From positions 1 to 64,000 of the forward strand of contig NZ_JAUSSH010000012.1 of NCBI RefSeq assembly GCF_030812255.1: a stretch of DNA of 64,000 nucleotides. The letters are read 5' to 3'. A program made the translations under genes and the position numbers. The stretch comes from Paeniglutamicibacter psychrophenolicus. Its GTDB lineage: Bacteria; Actinomycetota; Actinomycetes; Actinomycetales; Micrococcaceae. The notes beneath the pieces are model-generated. The model saw only the letters and a list, made by a program, of their open reading frames with translations. It had not been told where the DNA came from and made no database searches. Position 1 is the first letter of the stretch. Each line of letters opens with the position of its first letter. Below are positions 1-7,690 of the stretch, piece after piece.

Positions 1-159
1 TGGGGGGGGTGGGGCTCCCCCCCGTCACCCTCGCCGGGTTCATCATCTACGTGGGTTCGCCCGGCCCGGACTTGCGCGCCCTGTCCCCGGACCCGGCGGG
101 CCGCGGCCGGGCCGTCGCTCTTTTTCCGGTGCGGGTTTCCGGCTGGTAGCGTTCGAACC

Positions 160-681
160 ATGCTTGAGATTCGCCCCTTCACCGCCGCCGACGGCTCCGA
201 GGCGCTTGCCGCGCGCACCGAACTGGACGCCGAGGACTTTGATTTCCTGCTTGGCTACTCCTCCCGGCGGGGCTTTGATTCCTACCTGGAGCAATTGCAG
301 GCGCACGAGGACGGACTGGGCCTGCCTCCGGGATGGGTGCGCTCGGCGCTGTGGGGCGCCTTCGTCGACGGGCACCTGGTGGGCCGCACCTCCATCCGGT
401 TCGAACTCAATGAGAACCTGCGGGCCGTCGGCGGGAACATCGGCTACGCGGTGCGTCCCGCGCACCGGCGCCGCGGCTACGCCACACAAATCCTGAGCCT
501 GTCGCTGGCGCAACTGGCCCAGCGCAACATCGAAACGGCGCTGGTGACCTGCCGGGAAGACAACCTCGCTTCGGCCCGCACCATCGAGGCCAACGGGGGA
601 GTGCTGGAGAACATCATCGAGGCCTCCGACGGGCCGACCAAGCGGTACTGGGTTCCCACCTCCGCGACGCCCCGGGGCTGA
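160..681 (+). CDS. GNAT family N-acetyltransferase
   Basis: A 173-residue protein of the GNAT fold, expected to move an acetyl group from acetyl-CoA to an amine; the substrate cannot be read from sequence. The acetyl-CoA pyrophosphate loop is visible at residues 99-108 (RPAHRRRGYA), preceded by the beta strand IGYAV, and the later NLASARTIEANGG stretch is the usual motif B region. Length is normal for a single-domain GNAT. The ATG at 160 has no clear Shine-Dalgarno sequence, so the start is less certain than the family call. It stands alone, about 520 bp before mgtE on the same strand. I see no gene in bases 1-159; one frame stays open to a stop at 147-149 but resembles nothing I know. Confidence 0.85.
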   Translation: MLEIRPFTAADGSEALAARTELDAEDFDFLLGYSSRRGFDSYLEQLQAHEDGLGLPPGWVRSALWGAFVDGHLVGRTSIRFELNENLRAVGGNIGYAVRPAHRRRGYATQILSLSLAQLAQRNIETALVTCREDNLASARTIEANGGVLENIIEASDGPTKRYWVPTSATPRG

Positions 682-730
682 ACCGGGGAGGATGCACCAC
701 GGGGTCCGGGACCCGGGGCGGGGACCCGCA

Positions 731-761
731 TTGGCCGTTCGAAGCGGTGGTGGCCTAGGAT
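731..761 (+). promoter_or_regulatory. candidate promoter for the mgtE leader
   Basis: TTGGCC at 731-736 and TAGGAT at 756-761 form a plausible -35/-10 pair with a 19 bp spacer, slightly long. The -10 fits the actinobacterial TANNNT pattern. It would place the transcript start near 768, about 430 bases before mgtE and about 90 before the leader ORF. Inference from sequence only. Confidence 0.4.
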
Positions 762-855
762 GGGAAGGACGCCCCGACCCGGTGCGGCTTGCCCGGAAAA
801 CGGCGGCCGTCCAGGGAATTTCGGGCCCCGAGGACGGATGGAGGTGACCGCACGC

Positions 856-936
856 ATGGATGACGGACCTAGTCGATCTATCACGCCGCGCGAGCATCAC
901 CTGGGTGCTCGGGAAGCCCTGGCCCTCCAGCACTGA
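856..936 (+). CDS. 26-residue leader peptide upstream of mgtE
   Basis: A short ORF, ATG 856 to TGA 934-936, with a near-perfect ribosome binding site, GGAGGTGA at 840-847, eight bases before the start. It is the best Shine-Dalgarno sequence in this region and better than the one of mgtE. The peptide opens MDDGPSRSITPREHH and continues LGAREALALQH. Acidic residues and a proline right after the start recall the intrinsic ribosome-destabilising N-termini of enterobacterial Mg2+ transporter leader peptides (MgtL), which sense low Mg2+. That parallel is inference; I do not recognise this peptide. A hairpin inside the ORF pairs GAGCA (892-896) with TGCTC (906-910). No other gene explains the 520 bp gap. 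Confidence 0.55.
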   Translation: MDDGPSRSITPREHHLGAREALALQH

Positions 937-970
937 TCCTCCCTTCCTCCGCCGGATGCCCATGCACCGG

Positions 971-1191
971 CCCTCCGGGGGAATGGATCCCGCACCCTTG
1001 CGCGCACCGCGCCGAGGCTGCAGATCCCGGTGAACGGATCACGGCCGGAGGCCACAGCGGGCCGTCCCGGGGATTCCGGCGCCTGCTGCGCGGTTGTGTT
1101 TTTGCGCAACACCCAGCCCACACCACCCATTCCTGGCACACGTCGCCAAGCACGCGCCTGCGCGATGCATGCGTGTGTTTTCACCGGAGGG
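971..1191 (+). promoter_or_regulatory. possible long-range pairing that hides the mgtE ribosome binding site
   Basis: CCCTCCGG at 971-978 is exactly complementary to CCGGAGGG at 1184-1191, which contains the mgtE Shine-Dalgarno sequence. It starts 35 bases after the stop codon of the leader peptide. A similar CCGGAGG at about 1046-1052 could compete. This would allow ribosome position on the leader ORF to control mgtE translation, but eight base pairs in GC-rich DNA can arise by chance. I saw no match to the M-box Mg2+ riboswitch consensus. Confidence 0.3.
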
Positions 1192-1200
1192 AACCGGATC

Positions 1201-2559
1201 ATGATCAAGACGCCCACCAGCTCGTTTGATTTCAGCGCGGAACAACTGGCCAAGGCCCTGGCCGCCAACGACATTGCCGCGACTTCAAGGGTGTTCCACC
1301 CCCTGGGGACCGCCGAGACGCTGGAACAACTTGAACGCCTGAACACCTTTGACCGGGCGCTGGCCTACCGCACGCTGCCCAAGGACCGGGCCATGGAGGT
1401 CTTCGAGCGACTTGACGCCTCCTTGCAGGCGGACCTGGTCGCGGGCCTGCAGGAGGCCGACGTTGCCGAGGTCTTTGCGGCGATGAGCCCCGATGACCGG
1501 GTGGCGCTGCTCGACGAGCTGCCGGCCGCGGTGGCGAACCGGTTGATCCTGGGACTGACCGAGAAGGAACGCGCGCTGACCAGCACCGTGCTGGGCTACC
1601 CGCAGGGCGCGGTCGGGCGCTACATGAGCCCGGAGTTCGTGATCACCCACCCGGAGATGAGTGCGGGGGAGACCCTGGGGCGGGTGCGCGCCCAGCTCGA
1701 CGACGCCGAGTCCGTCTACACCATCCTCGTCACGGACACGGGCCGGCACCTGGTGGGCGTGGTGTCGTTGCGCGATGTGCTGCGCGCCGAACCGGCCGAG
1801 CGCGTGCAGGACATCATGAAGAAGCCGATCAGCGTGGGTGCGACGCTCGACGCGGAGGAAGCCGCCCGCTATTGCGCCGACGCCAAGATCCTGGTGCTGC
1901 CGATCGTTGACGCCGAGGAACGCCTCGTGGGGATCCTGACGGTCGATGACGCGCTGCGGATCCTGGAGGATGCCGAGTCCGAGGACGCGGCGCGGTCCGG
2001 TGGCACCGAGCCGCTGCGCCGCCCCTACCTGGCAACCCCGGTGCGCTCCATCGTGCGGGCCCGGGTGGTGTGGCTGCTGGTGCTGGCGCTCGGCGCCACC
2101 CTGACGGTCCAGGTCATCGGCGCGTTCGAGGCGACCCTCGAGGCGCAGGTGGTGCTCTCGCTGTTCATCCCGCTGCTCATCGGCACCGGCGGAAACACCG
2201 GCAACCAGGCGGCCACCACCATCACCCGCGCCCTGGCGCTGGGGGACGTGCGCCCGCGCGACGTGTTCAAGGTGCTTGTGCGCGAGGTGCGGGTCGGCGC
2301 GCTGCTGGGCCTGCTGCTCGGGTCCCTGGGCTTCGCCATCGCTGCGCTGGCCTTCGAGGTGCCCATCGGGCTGGTCATCGGGCTCACGCTGCTGGGGGTG
2401 TGCACCATGGCCGCGAGCATCGGCGGGCTGATGCCGTTGCTGGGCAAGGCGGTGCGCGCGGACCCGGCGGTGTTCTCCAACCCGTTCATCTCCACCTTCG
2501 TGGATGCGGCCGGGCTGATCATCTACTTCCTGATCGCCACCAGCGTGCTGGGGCTCTAG
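1201..2559 (+). CDS. mgtE: magnesium transporter MgtE
   Basis: MgtE-type Mg2+ channel of the cytoplasmic membrane, 452 residues, the usual length. Residues 1-135 form the helical MgtE N domain. Residues 140-260 hold two CBS domains, which in the family bind Mg2+ and close the channel when the ion is plentiful. Residues 285-450 give about five membrane helices, and GTGGNTGNQA (328-337) is the family signature of the first pore helices. The start at 1201 follows GGAGGG at 1186-1191. An in-frame ATG at 1030 would add 57 residues unlike MgtE and is rejected. The gene follows a 26-residue leader ORF and seems to be a single-gene unit. Confidence 0.95.
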   Translation: MIKTPTSSFDFSAEQLAKALAANDIAATSRVFHPLGTAETLEQLERLNTFDRALAYRTLPKDRAMEVFERLDASLQADLVAGLQEADVAEVFAAMSPDDRVALLDELPAAVANRLILGLTEKERALTSTVLGYPQGAVGRYMSPEFVITHPEMSAGETLGRVRAQLDDAESVYTILVTDTGRHLVGVVSLRDVLRAEPAERVQDIMKKPISVGATLDAEEAARYCADAKILVLPIVDAEERLVGILTVDDALRILEDAESEDAARSGGTEPLRRPYLATPVRSIVRARVVWLLVLALGATLTVQVIGAFEATLEAQVVLSLFIPLLIGTGGNTGNQAATTITRALALGDVRPRDVFKVLVREVRVGALLGLLLGSLGFAIAALAFEVPIGLVIGLTLLGVCTMAASIGGLMPLLGKAVRADPAVFSNPFISTFVDAAGLIIYFLIATSVLGL

Positions 2560-2756
2560 GAAAAGCCCGGCAAAGGGGCCCCGACGTGCCGTTTCATTCG
2601 TGCCCACGGTCCAGGGCCGCGGGGCACGGATGACATCATGGTACCGGCTGGGAGCCCTTCTGGGCAGACCCTTTCGGCGGGACCTCCAGCGGTGCTACGG
2701 TGAGCAGACGGTTCGAATCGGCACGCGGGCTTCCCCGCGTGGGAAGGAGCTCCCCC

Positions 2757-3902
2757 ATGGCATCACGCGCAGGTTCCACAGGAATCGACGCCTCGCTCTA
2801 CCGTCGAGAGGGCCAATGGTGTACCGCCCTCGTAGACGTTTCGCTTGGAACAACCGCCGCGCAGGAAGCGGTTGACGCACTGCCCGAGGTCGTGGGCAAG
2901 CTGCTCGCCTCGCAGCAGGCCTCGGAGGCCGACATTGCCGCCATGGCCGAAGCGCTGCTGCCGGCGCAGGGCCATGCATCCCCGGTGGCCCGCTTCGTCG
3001 CGGTGAACAACGGAGAGGTGGTTCTCGACGAGCTCATTGACGGACTGAAGGTCGAGGCCGCGGACGTCGACTGCGGCCCGTTCCCCAACCTGGTCGCCCT
3101 GGCCCGCGCCCGCGGCGGGCAATTCCCCTACCTGGTGGCCGAGGCCAGCAAGGACGGCGGCGAGGTGCGGCTCTACCATTCCTCGGTCCAAGGCGTCGGC
3201 GAGTCCCGCGGCGTCACCGGGGACCCCGAGGAGGCACACCACGCCCGGAAGGTTCCGGGCCGCTACGACGAACCCAAGAACCGCTCCAACACCGAGGAGA
3301 TCTGGCGGCGCAACGCGGACGAGCTGGCCAAGCAGATCGACGAGCTGGCACGCGAGAACTACGTGAAGCTGATCGTGCTGGCCGGGGACATCAAGGCCCG
3401 CGAGCTGGTGGCCGGCAAGCTCGGTTCGGCGCACAAGCCGATCACCAGCATCCTCGAGCAGCACACGCGCACCGGTGGCGCGGACCAGGCGGCCTTCGCC
3501 GCCGCCGTGCAGGGACAGGTCGACGAGGTCCTGGGCCGGGACGTGGAGGAACTGTCCAAGCGCGTGGCCAATCGCACCGGAAACGACCGACCGGATTTGG
3601 CCCTGGGCTTCGACGAGGTCGTGGCCGCGCTGCAGCAGGCCCAGGCCGACACGGTGCTGGTGGGGCAGTACCAGGACGATGAGACGCTCATGGCCCTGGA
3701 TGCCGACCCGTGGCTGTGCGGCGAGGACTCCGAGGAACATTCCGAATCGGTCATCGGGTCCTGGCCGGCCCCCGAGGTGCTCCTGCGTGCCACGGCGTTG
3801 ACCGATGCCACCATCCGCTATGTGCCCGAGGGCGTGCTGCCCGAGGGCGTGGGCATTGCCGCGCTGCTGCGCTGGCCCAACACCGCCGAGCCGGCGAGCT
3901 GA
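2757..3902 (+). CDS. Rv2629/Balon-like release-factor homologue, candidate ribosome hibernation factor
   Basis: A 381-residue soluble protein that I match to the actinobacterial baeRF/Rv2629 family of archaeo-eukaryotic eRF1/Pelota relatives. Work on Psychrobacter Balon and its mycobacterial homologue showed that such proteins occupy the A site of resting ribosomes. Supporting features are the charged linker around KNRSNTEEIWRRNADELAKQ, followed by a Rossmann-like strand and turn (KLIVLAGDIKARELV), and the C-terminal DTVLVGQYQDDETLMA and ATIRYVPEGVLPEGVGIAALLRW, as in the eRF1 C domain. No GGQ peptide-release motif is visible, as expected for a non-hydrolysing homologue. The ATG at 2757 follows GGGAAGGAG (2741-2749); an upstream in-frame start at 2700 lacks one. 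The gene is monocistronic and ends in a strong terminator. Confidence 0.7.
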   Translation: MASRAGSTGIDASLYRREGQWCTALVDVSLGTTAAQEAVDALPEVVGKLLASQQASEADIAAMAEALLPAQGHASPVARFVAVNNGEVVLDELIDGLKVEAADVDCGPFPNLVALARARGGQFPYLVAEASKDGGEVRLYHSSVQGVGESRGVTGDPEEAHHARKVPGRYDEPKNRSNTEEIWRRNADELAKQIDELARENYVKLIVLAGDIKARELVAGKLGSAHKPITSILEQHTRTGGADQAAFAAAVQGQVDEVLGRDVEELSKRVANRTGNDRPDLALGFDEVVAALQQAQADTVLVGQYQDDETLMALDADPWLCGEDSEEHSESVIGSWPAPEVLLRATALTDATIRYVPEGVLPEGVGIAALLRWPNTAEPAS

Positions 3903-3920
3903 CGGCAGGAGGGAAACGGC

Positions 3921-3968
3921 AAGGTCCGTGGGGCGCGAACCATCGGTTCGCGCCCCACGGACCTTTTT
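3921..3968 (+). terminator. strong rho-independent terminator
   Basis: A perfect 21 bp inverted repeat (3921-3941 with 3945-3965) with a three-base loop ATC, running into TTTTT at 3964-3968. It ends the Balon-like gene. The zinc-binding protein gene converges on it from the right and stops 22 bp away, so the stem probably serves both, though the T-run is only on the + strand. Confidence 0.9.
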
Positions 3969-3989
3969 CCTGCCCGGCGGGAGGCAATG

Positions 3990-4967
3990 CTACTTGGCCA
4001 GTGCCTCCAGGGCCCGGATGTTCGCGTCCATCCAGGAGACATAGTCGGTGCTCGGCGGCAGCGTCTCGGTGAAGTCGATGACCTCGACGTTGGCGGCGTC
4101 GGCCAGGGCGCGGATGCGTTCGGTCTGCGGGCTTTGGGTCTGGGTGTTGTAGGCCAGCACGTCGATGGCGCCGTTGTCGAACAACCTGCCCATCTCGTTG
4201 AAGGCCTGCGGTGAGACCTCGCTGCCGCCCTCGATGGATTCGCTCAGGCCCTCGGGGGTGGCGTCCTCCATCCCCAGGTCCTCAAGCAGGTGGAAGGGCA
4301 CCGGTTCGGTCATGGCGAAGTGCTTGGCTTCCAGCGAGCCGCGCAGGGTTGCGACCTTGGCTTCCAGTCCCTGGAGCTCGGTGGCCAGTTCCGCCGCGTT
4401 CGCGGTGAAGGTCGAGGCCTTCGCCGGGTCGAGGGCGGACAGCCGTGCGGCGATCTCGTCGGAGAGCAGGCGCATGGATTCGAGGTCGTACCAGACGTGC
4501 TCGTTGAAGGCGGCGTGGTCGTGGCCGGCATGGTCCTCGGCGGTTTCGCCCGCGTGGTCAGCGTGTTCCTCGTCGGTTTCGCCCTCATCGGCCACCGGGG
4601 AGGTGTCCACCGCGCGGATGACGGTGGTGGCGGGAAGGTCCAGGTCCTTGGCCAGCACATCCATGAAGGCGTCGTATCCGCCGCCGTTGGCGACCACCAG
4701 CCGGGCCTTGGACATCGCGAGCTTGTCACGCGAGGTCGCCTCGTAGGAGTGCGGGTCCTGGGACACCGAGTCGATGAGGGCGGTGGCCTGCACCGCGTCG
4801 CCGCCGACCTTTTCCACGAGGTTGGCGTATACCGTGGTGCTGGTGACCACCTGGAGCTGCTCGCTGCCGGGGGCCGGCTCGTCGCCGGCGGCGTTGCCGC
4901 CACAGGCGGCAAGTGCGAGGGTTCCGGCAAGGGCCAGGGGAAGCAGGGTGCGGGCGCGGCGATTCAT
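3990..4967 (-). CDS. zinc (metal) ABC transporter substrate-binding lipoprotein, ZnuA/cluster 9 family
   Basis: A 325-residue exported lipoprotein that binds Zn2+ (possibly Mn2+) and would deliver it to an ABC permease. The lipobox LALAAC puts the lipidated cysteine at residue 22. The first metal ligand is in DPHSYE (71-76). A His/Asp/Glu-rich loop with seven histidines lies at 135-151, and EHVWYD (156-161) gives the second ligand, as in ZnuA. The C-terminal half has the family helix ending FTETLPPSTDYVSWMDANI. No znuB or znuC is nearby, so this is an orphan component serving a permease elsewhere. A Zur-like box sits upstream (5033-5047). The YibE/F gene ends 79 bp upstream on the same strand. 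Confidence 0.9.
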   Translation of the reverse strand: MNRRARTLLPLALAGTLALAACGGNAAGDEPAPGSEQLQVVTSTTVYANLVEKVGGDAVQATALIDSVSQDPHSYEATSRDKLAMSKARLVVANGGGYDAFMDVLAKDLDLPATTVIRAVDTSPVADEGETDEEHADHAGETAEDHAGHDHAAFNEHVWYDLESMRLLSDEIAARLSALDPAKASTFTANAAELATELQGLEAKVATLRGSLEAKHFAMTEPVPFHLLEDLGMEDATPEGLSESIEGGSEVSPQAFNEMGRLFDNGAIDVLAYNTQTQSPQTERIRALADAANVEVIDFTETLPPSTDYVSWMDANIRALEALAK

Positions 4968-5032
4968 GGGGCGGGAAGGTCCTTGTGTCGGGTGAAGGGA
5001 TATTGCGTTCGGTTTCCCACCCTACCTTAAAC

Positions 5033-5047
5033 AAGAACGATTCGCAT
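5033..5047 (-). promoter_or_regulatory. candidate Zur box of the zinc-binding protein gene
   Basis: The + strand reads CAAGAACGATTCGCA, matching 10 of 15 positions of the actinobacterial Zur consensus TGAAAACGATTTTCA, including the central AACGATT. It lies about 65 bp before the start codon, in a 79 bp gap where a promoter must fall. Zinc-dependent repression is inferred from site and gene content. Confidence 0.55.
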
Positions 5048-6366
5048 TAGGCGTCGAGGTGCCGGCCCGCATCCACCGGGACCCCGTCCGGCAGGGGCGA
5101 AACCGATGCCGACGGAACCAGGGCCCGCCGTCCGGTTGGCCGGGAGGCGGCTTCGGCGGGAGCTGCGCCCGAGCCGACCGCCTTGACGACAGCCACCGCT
5201 ATTGCGGTGGTCACCGGGATGGCCAGGACCAGGCCGATCGAACCCACCAGGATGCGGATGACCTCCTCGGCCATCTGCCCCGTGGTGAGGGTGTCGACCA
5301 GGGGCCGGTCGTACAGGCTGACCAGCACCAGGATGGGCAGGGCCGCACCCGCGTAGGCGAAGGCGATGGTGTAGACCGTCGAGGCGATGTGGTCCCGGCC
5401 GATGCGCATGCCCGAGGCGAAAAGCTGCCGGGCGGTGGAGTGCGGTGCGATCTCCGCCAGCTCCCACACCGCGGAGGACTGGGTGATGGTCACGTCGTTG
5501 AGCACGCCCATGCCGGCAATGAGCAGTCCGCACAGCAACAGCCCGGAGAGGCTCAGCTGCGGCACCACGGTGCTCAGCGTCAGCGCCGCGTCGTCAGTGG
5601 CCCCGGTGAGCGCCGCCGCATCGGTGGCCCAGACGGCAATCGCCGCGGTGACTCCCAGCCCGAAAAGTGTCCCGAGCAGGGCCGTGGAGGTCCTGGCCGA
5701 GAAGCCGTGGGCAAAATACAGGGCGGCAAACATGACGACGGTGGAGGTGGTCAGCCCGACCAGCATCGGGGACTCGCCCTCCAGCAGCGCCGGAATCATG
5801 AAGCCGACGATAAAGGCCAGCCCGCCAACGAGCCCGGCCAGCGCACGCAGCCCGCGCCAACGCGCGACCAGGCAGACGACCACCGCGTAGATGATCCCCA
5901 GCAGGACCAGCGGGGTCGAGCGCACGAAGTCAACAAAGACGTAGGGTGCCGAGGAATCGGTGGTGTGCGACAAATCGAGGTACTTGATCTTGTCCCCTGC
6001 CACCAGGGGCCGGGACTGGGTGGTTTCCGGGGGCACCTCCAAGGCGAAGGATGCGCCGCCGGCTTCGGGTGCGACGTAGGAAACATCGCACGGCAGTTCC
6101 TTGCCGCCGACCTCGTCCAGGCCCTGGGTGGAGGGACAGGTCTCGCTCACGGTCCGCGTGACGGTGCCGGTGGAGAGCTCCACGCCGTTCGCGGTGTCAA
6201 AGACATCACCCAGGGGAGCCTGGGTGATGCCGCCGCTGGGCCAGAGGACCAGGGTGGCCACGAAGGCCAGCACCCCGACCGGGGCCAGCAGGATCCACAG
6301 GATGAGGTTGGCGCGGCGGCGCCTGGCCGGGTCGACGAGTACATCGCCGTGGTGGTGTCCACCCAT
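5047..6366 (-). CDS. YibE/F family multipass membrane protein
   Basis: A 439-residue integral membrane protein of the YibE/F family, whose function is poorly known. After a His-containing N-terminus (MGGHHHGD) there is one helix at about 20-42, then an extracytoplasmic domain of about 100 residues, then at least seven helices. The family-typical stretches VGLTTSTVVMFAALYFAHGF, GMGVLNDVTITQSSAVWEL and DHIASTVYTIAFAYAGAALP are all present. The ATG at 6364-6366 gives the normal length. The C-terminus is Ala/Pro-rich and ends GRHLDA. It precedes the zinc-binding protein gene on the same strand, but the Zur-like box between them suggests separate control. Confidence 0.88.
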   Translation of the reverse strand: MGGHHHGDVLVDPARRRRANLILWILLAPVGVLAFVATLVLWPSGGITQAPLGDVFDTANGVELSTGTVTRTVSETCPSTQGLDEVGGKELPCDVSYVAPEAGGASFALEVPPETTQSRPLVAGDKIKYLDLSHTTDSSAPYVFVDFVRSTPLVLLGIIYAVVVCLVARWRGLRALAGLVGGLAFIVGFMIPALLEGESPMLVGLTTSTVVMFAALYFAHGFSARTSTALLGTLFGLGVTAAIAVWATDAAALTGATDDAALTLSTVVPQLSLSGLLLCGLLIAGMGVLNDVTITQSSAVWELAEIAPHSTARQLFASGMRIGRDHIASTVYTIAFAYAGAALPILVLVSLYDRPLVDTLTTGQMAEEVIRILVGSIGLVLAIPVTTAIAVAVVKAVGSGAAPAEAASRPTGRRALVPSASVSPLPDGVPVDAGRHLDA

Positions 6367-6547
6367 GAAAGTTCAGCTCCAGATCGGTTGGAAGGCCTTG
6401 CGTCCCCAAGGATTGCCCAAGGGAACAGTGTAGCGATTCGAGAAGAACAACCGGCGTGTGTGCCAGCCGGCGGTCTCCGGGAAGCCGGTCCCGGAACGGG
6501 AAATTGGACCGCGCAGCACCAGGATGTGCCCGGCTGGAATCGATCCC

Positions 6548-7312
6548 ATGTCGAAAATTCGCGTGCGCGATGCGTACTGCCGGCGTGCCGAAGAATACAT
6601 CCAGGCCGTGGGCTCCATGGACCATGTCCATCGGGACGACCGCGAACTGGTGCTCAAGAAGGCGAAGCTTGCCGACGGGCTGGTCCTTGATGCCGGATGC
6701 GGTCCCGGCCACTGGACCAATTTCCTGCAGGAACATGGCGCCGAGGTCACGGGGGTGGATCTCGCCCCGGCATTCGTCGAGCGTGCGCGGCAACGGTTCC
6801 CGCGGGTGCCCTTCCGGGACGGCAGCCTCGAGGACCTCCAGGTGCCTGACGGATCGGTCGCCGGGATCCTGTCCTGGTACTCGATCATCCACACCGATCC
6901 CGGGGACGTGGGCAAGATCCTGGACGAATTCGCCCGCTGCCTCAAACCCGGCGGCTACCTCGTGGCCGGGTTCTTCGAGGGTCCGCGACTTGAGGCCTTC
7001 GACCACCAGATCGTGGGGGCCTACCGGTGGCCGGTGCATGAACTGTCCGGCGCACTCGAGGATGCCGGCTTCAGCGTGCGTGGGGTCCGCACGAGGACCG
7101 ACCCGGGCAGACGGCCCCACGGTGCGATTCTTGCCCGGAAGGACCTTGGCGACAACCAGCTTGGGGACCAGGGTTTGGGGACCCGGTTTTCCGCCGCATC
7201 ACCAGGCGTCGTGACCCGGTGCCCGGAATCAGCCCCGGTGCCCGGCGGTGTCCCCGGGAACGGCGACGACCTGGACGTCGTCCTCATGCGTGAGCGTCCC
7301 CGGGCCGGTTGA
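6548..7312 (+). CDS. class I SAM-dependent methyltransferase
   Basis: A 254-residue Methyltransf_11/25-type enzyme. The SAM-binding loop is VLDAGCGPGHWT (46-57), followed by the acidic VTGVDLAP strand end and by LSWYSIIHTDPGD and CLKPGGYLVAGF, the usual motifs II-III. The substrate is unknown. The start at 6548 (MSKIRVRDAY) is chosen because homology-like sequence begins there; an in-frame start at 6458 adds 30 unlike residues. Typical members end soon after the strand AILARK. Here the frame runs about 55 residues further, into the 3' end of the convergent gene at 7229-7615. The tail is low-complexity and probably results from loss of an earlier stop. Confidence 0.85.
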   Translation: MSKIRVRDAYCRRAEEYIQAVGSMDHVHRDDRELVLKKAKLADGLVLDAGCGPGHWTNFLQEHGAEVTGVDLAPAFVERARQRFPRVPFRDGSLEDLQVPDGSVAGILSWYSIIHTDPGDVGKILDEFARCLKPGGYLVAGFFEGPRLEAFDHQIVGAYRWPVHELSGALEDAGFSVRGVRTRTDPGRRPHGAILARKDLGDNQLGDQGLGTRFSAASPGVVTRCPESAPVPGGVPGNGDDLDVVLMRERPRAG

Positions 7313-7615
7313 ACGCAACTCGACCCACCCGACGCCGTACCGGTCCAGCAGCCGAAGGTATCCCTCGGTCATCTCCAGCAAGTGGGAGGCCGTGCCTTTG
7401 AACCAGGAACGGGCCCCGGGCGGCGAATAGCATTCCGGGGACGCAATGACGGGATCTGGATACAAGCCGTTGGCCGCATCGTTGGCGGCACGGTGCCAGG
7501 CCGCATCGACCGGGGTAAGCATTCCGGAGGCCGCCAGCCCGTTGCCCAGCGCAAACACACCCGGGAAGCGGCCATGCCGGTTGGGGGTGTTGCTCTGGTA
7601 CCGGATGAATTCCAT
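7229..7615 (-). CDS. conserved small protein of unknown function
   Basis: A 128-residue soluble protein beginning MEFIRYQSNTPNRHGRFPGV. It seems to belong to a family seen in Micrococcaceae, judging from regularly spaced motifs such as RSWFKGTASHLLE, YGVGWVELRS and the acidic HEDDVQVVAVP near the end; this is recollection rather than a search. No catalytic motif or signal peptide is visible. It lies 75 bp downstream of the aminobutyraldehyde dehydrogenase gene on the same strand and could be the last gene of that operon. Its 3' end overlaps the methyltransferase frame by 84 bp, tail to tail. Confidence 0.7.
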   Translation of the reverse strand: MEFIRYQSNTPNRHGRFPGVFALGNGLAASGMLTPVDAAWHRAANDAANGLYPDPVIASPECYSPPGARSWFKGTASHLLEMTEGYLRLLDRYGVGWVELRSTGPGTLTHEDDVQVVAVPGDTAGHRG

Positions 7616-7690
7616 GCCTCGAGACTACGGCAACGGGCGGTGCCGGACCCCCCAATGGATCCCGCAATCGTCCGCAGGATTTCCGGGGAC

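Noticed and set aside
682-1200. M-box (ykoK) Mg2+ riboswitch before mgtE
   Set aside because: The conserved M-box strings are not seen; the leader ORF is a better explanation of the gap.
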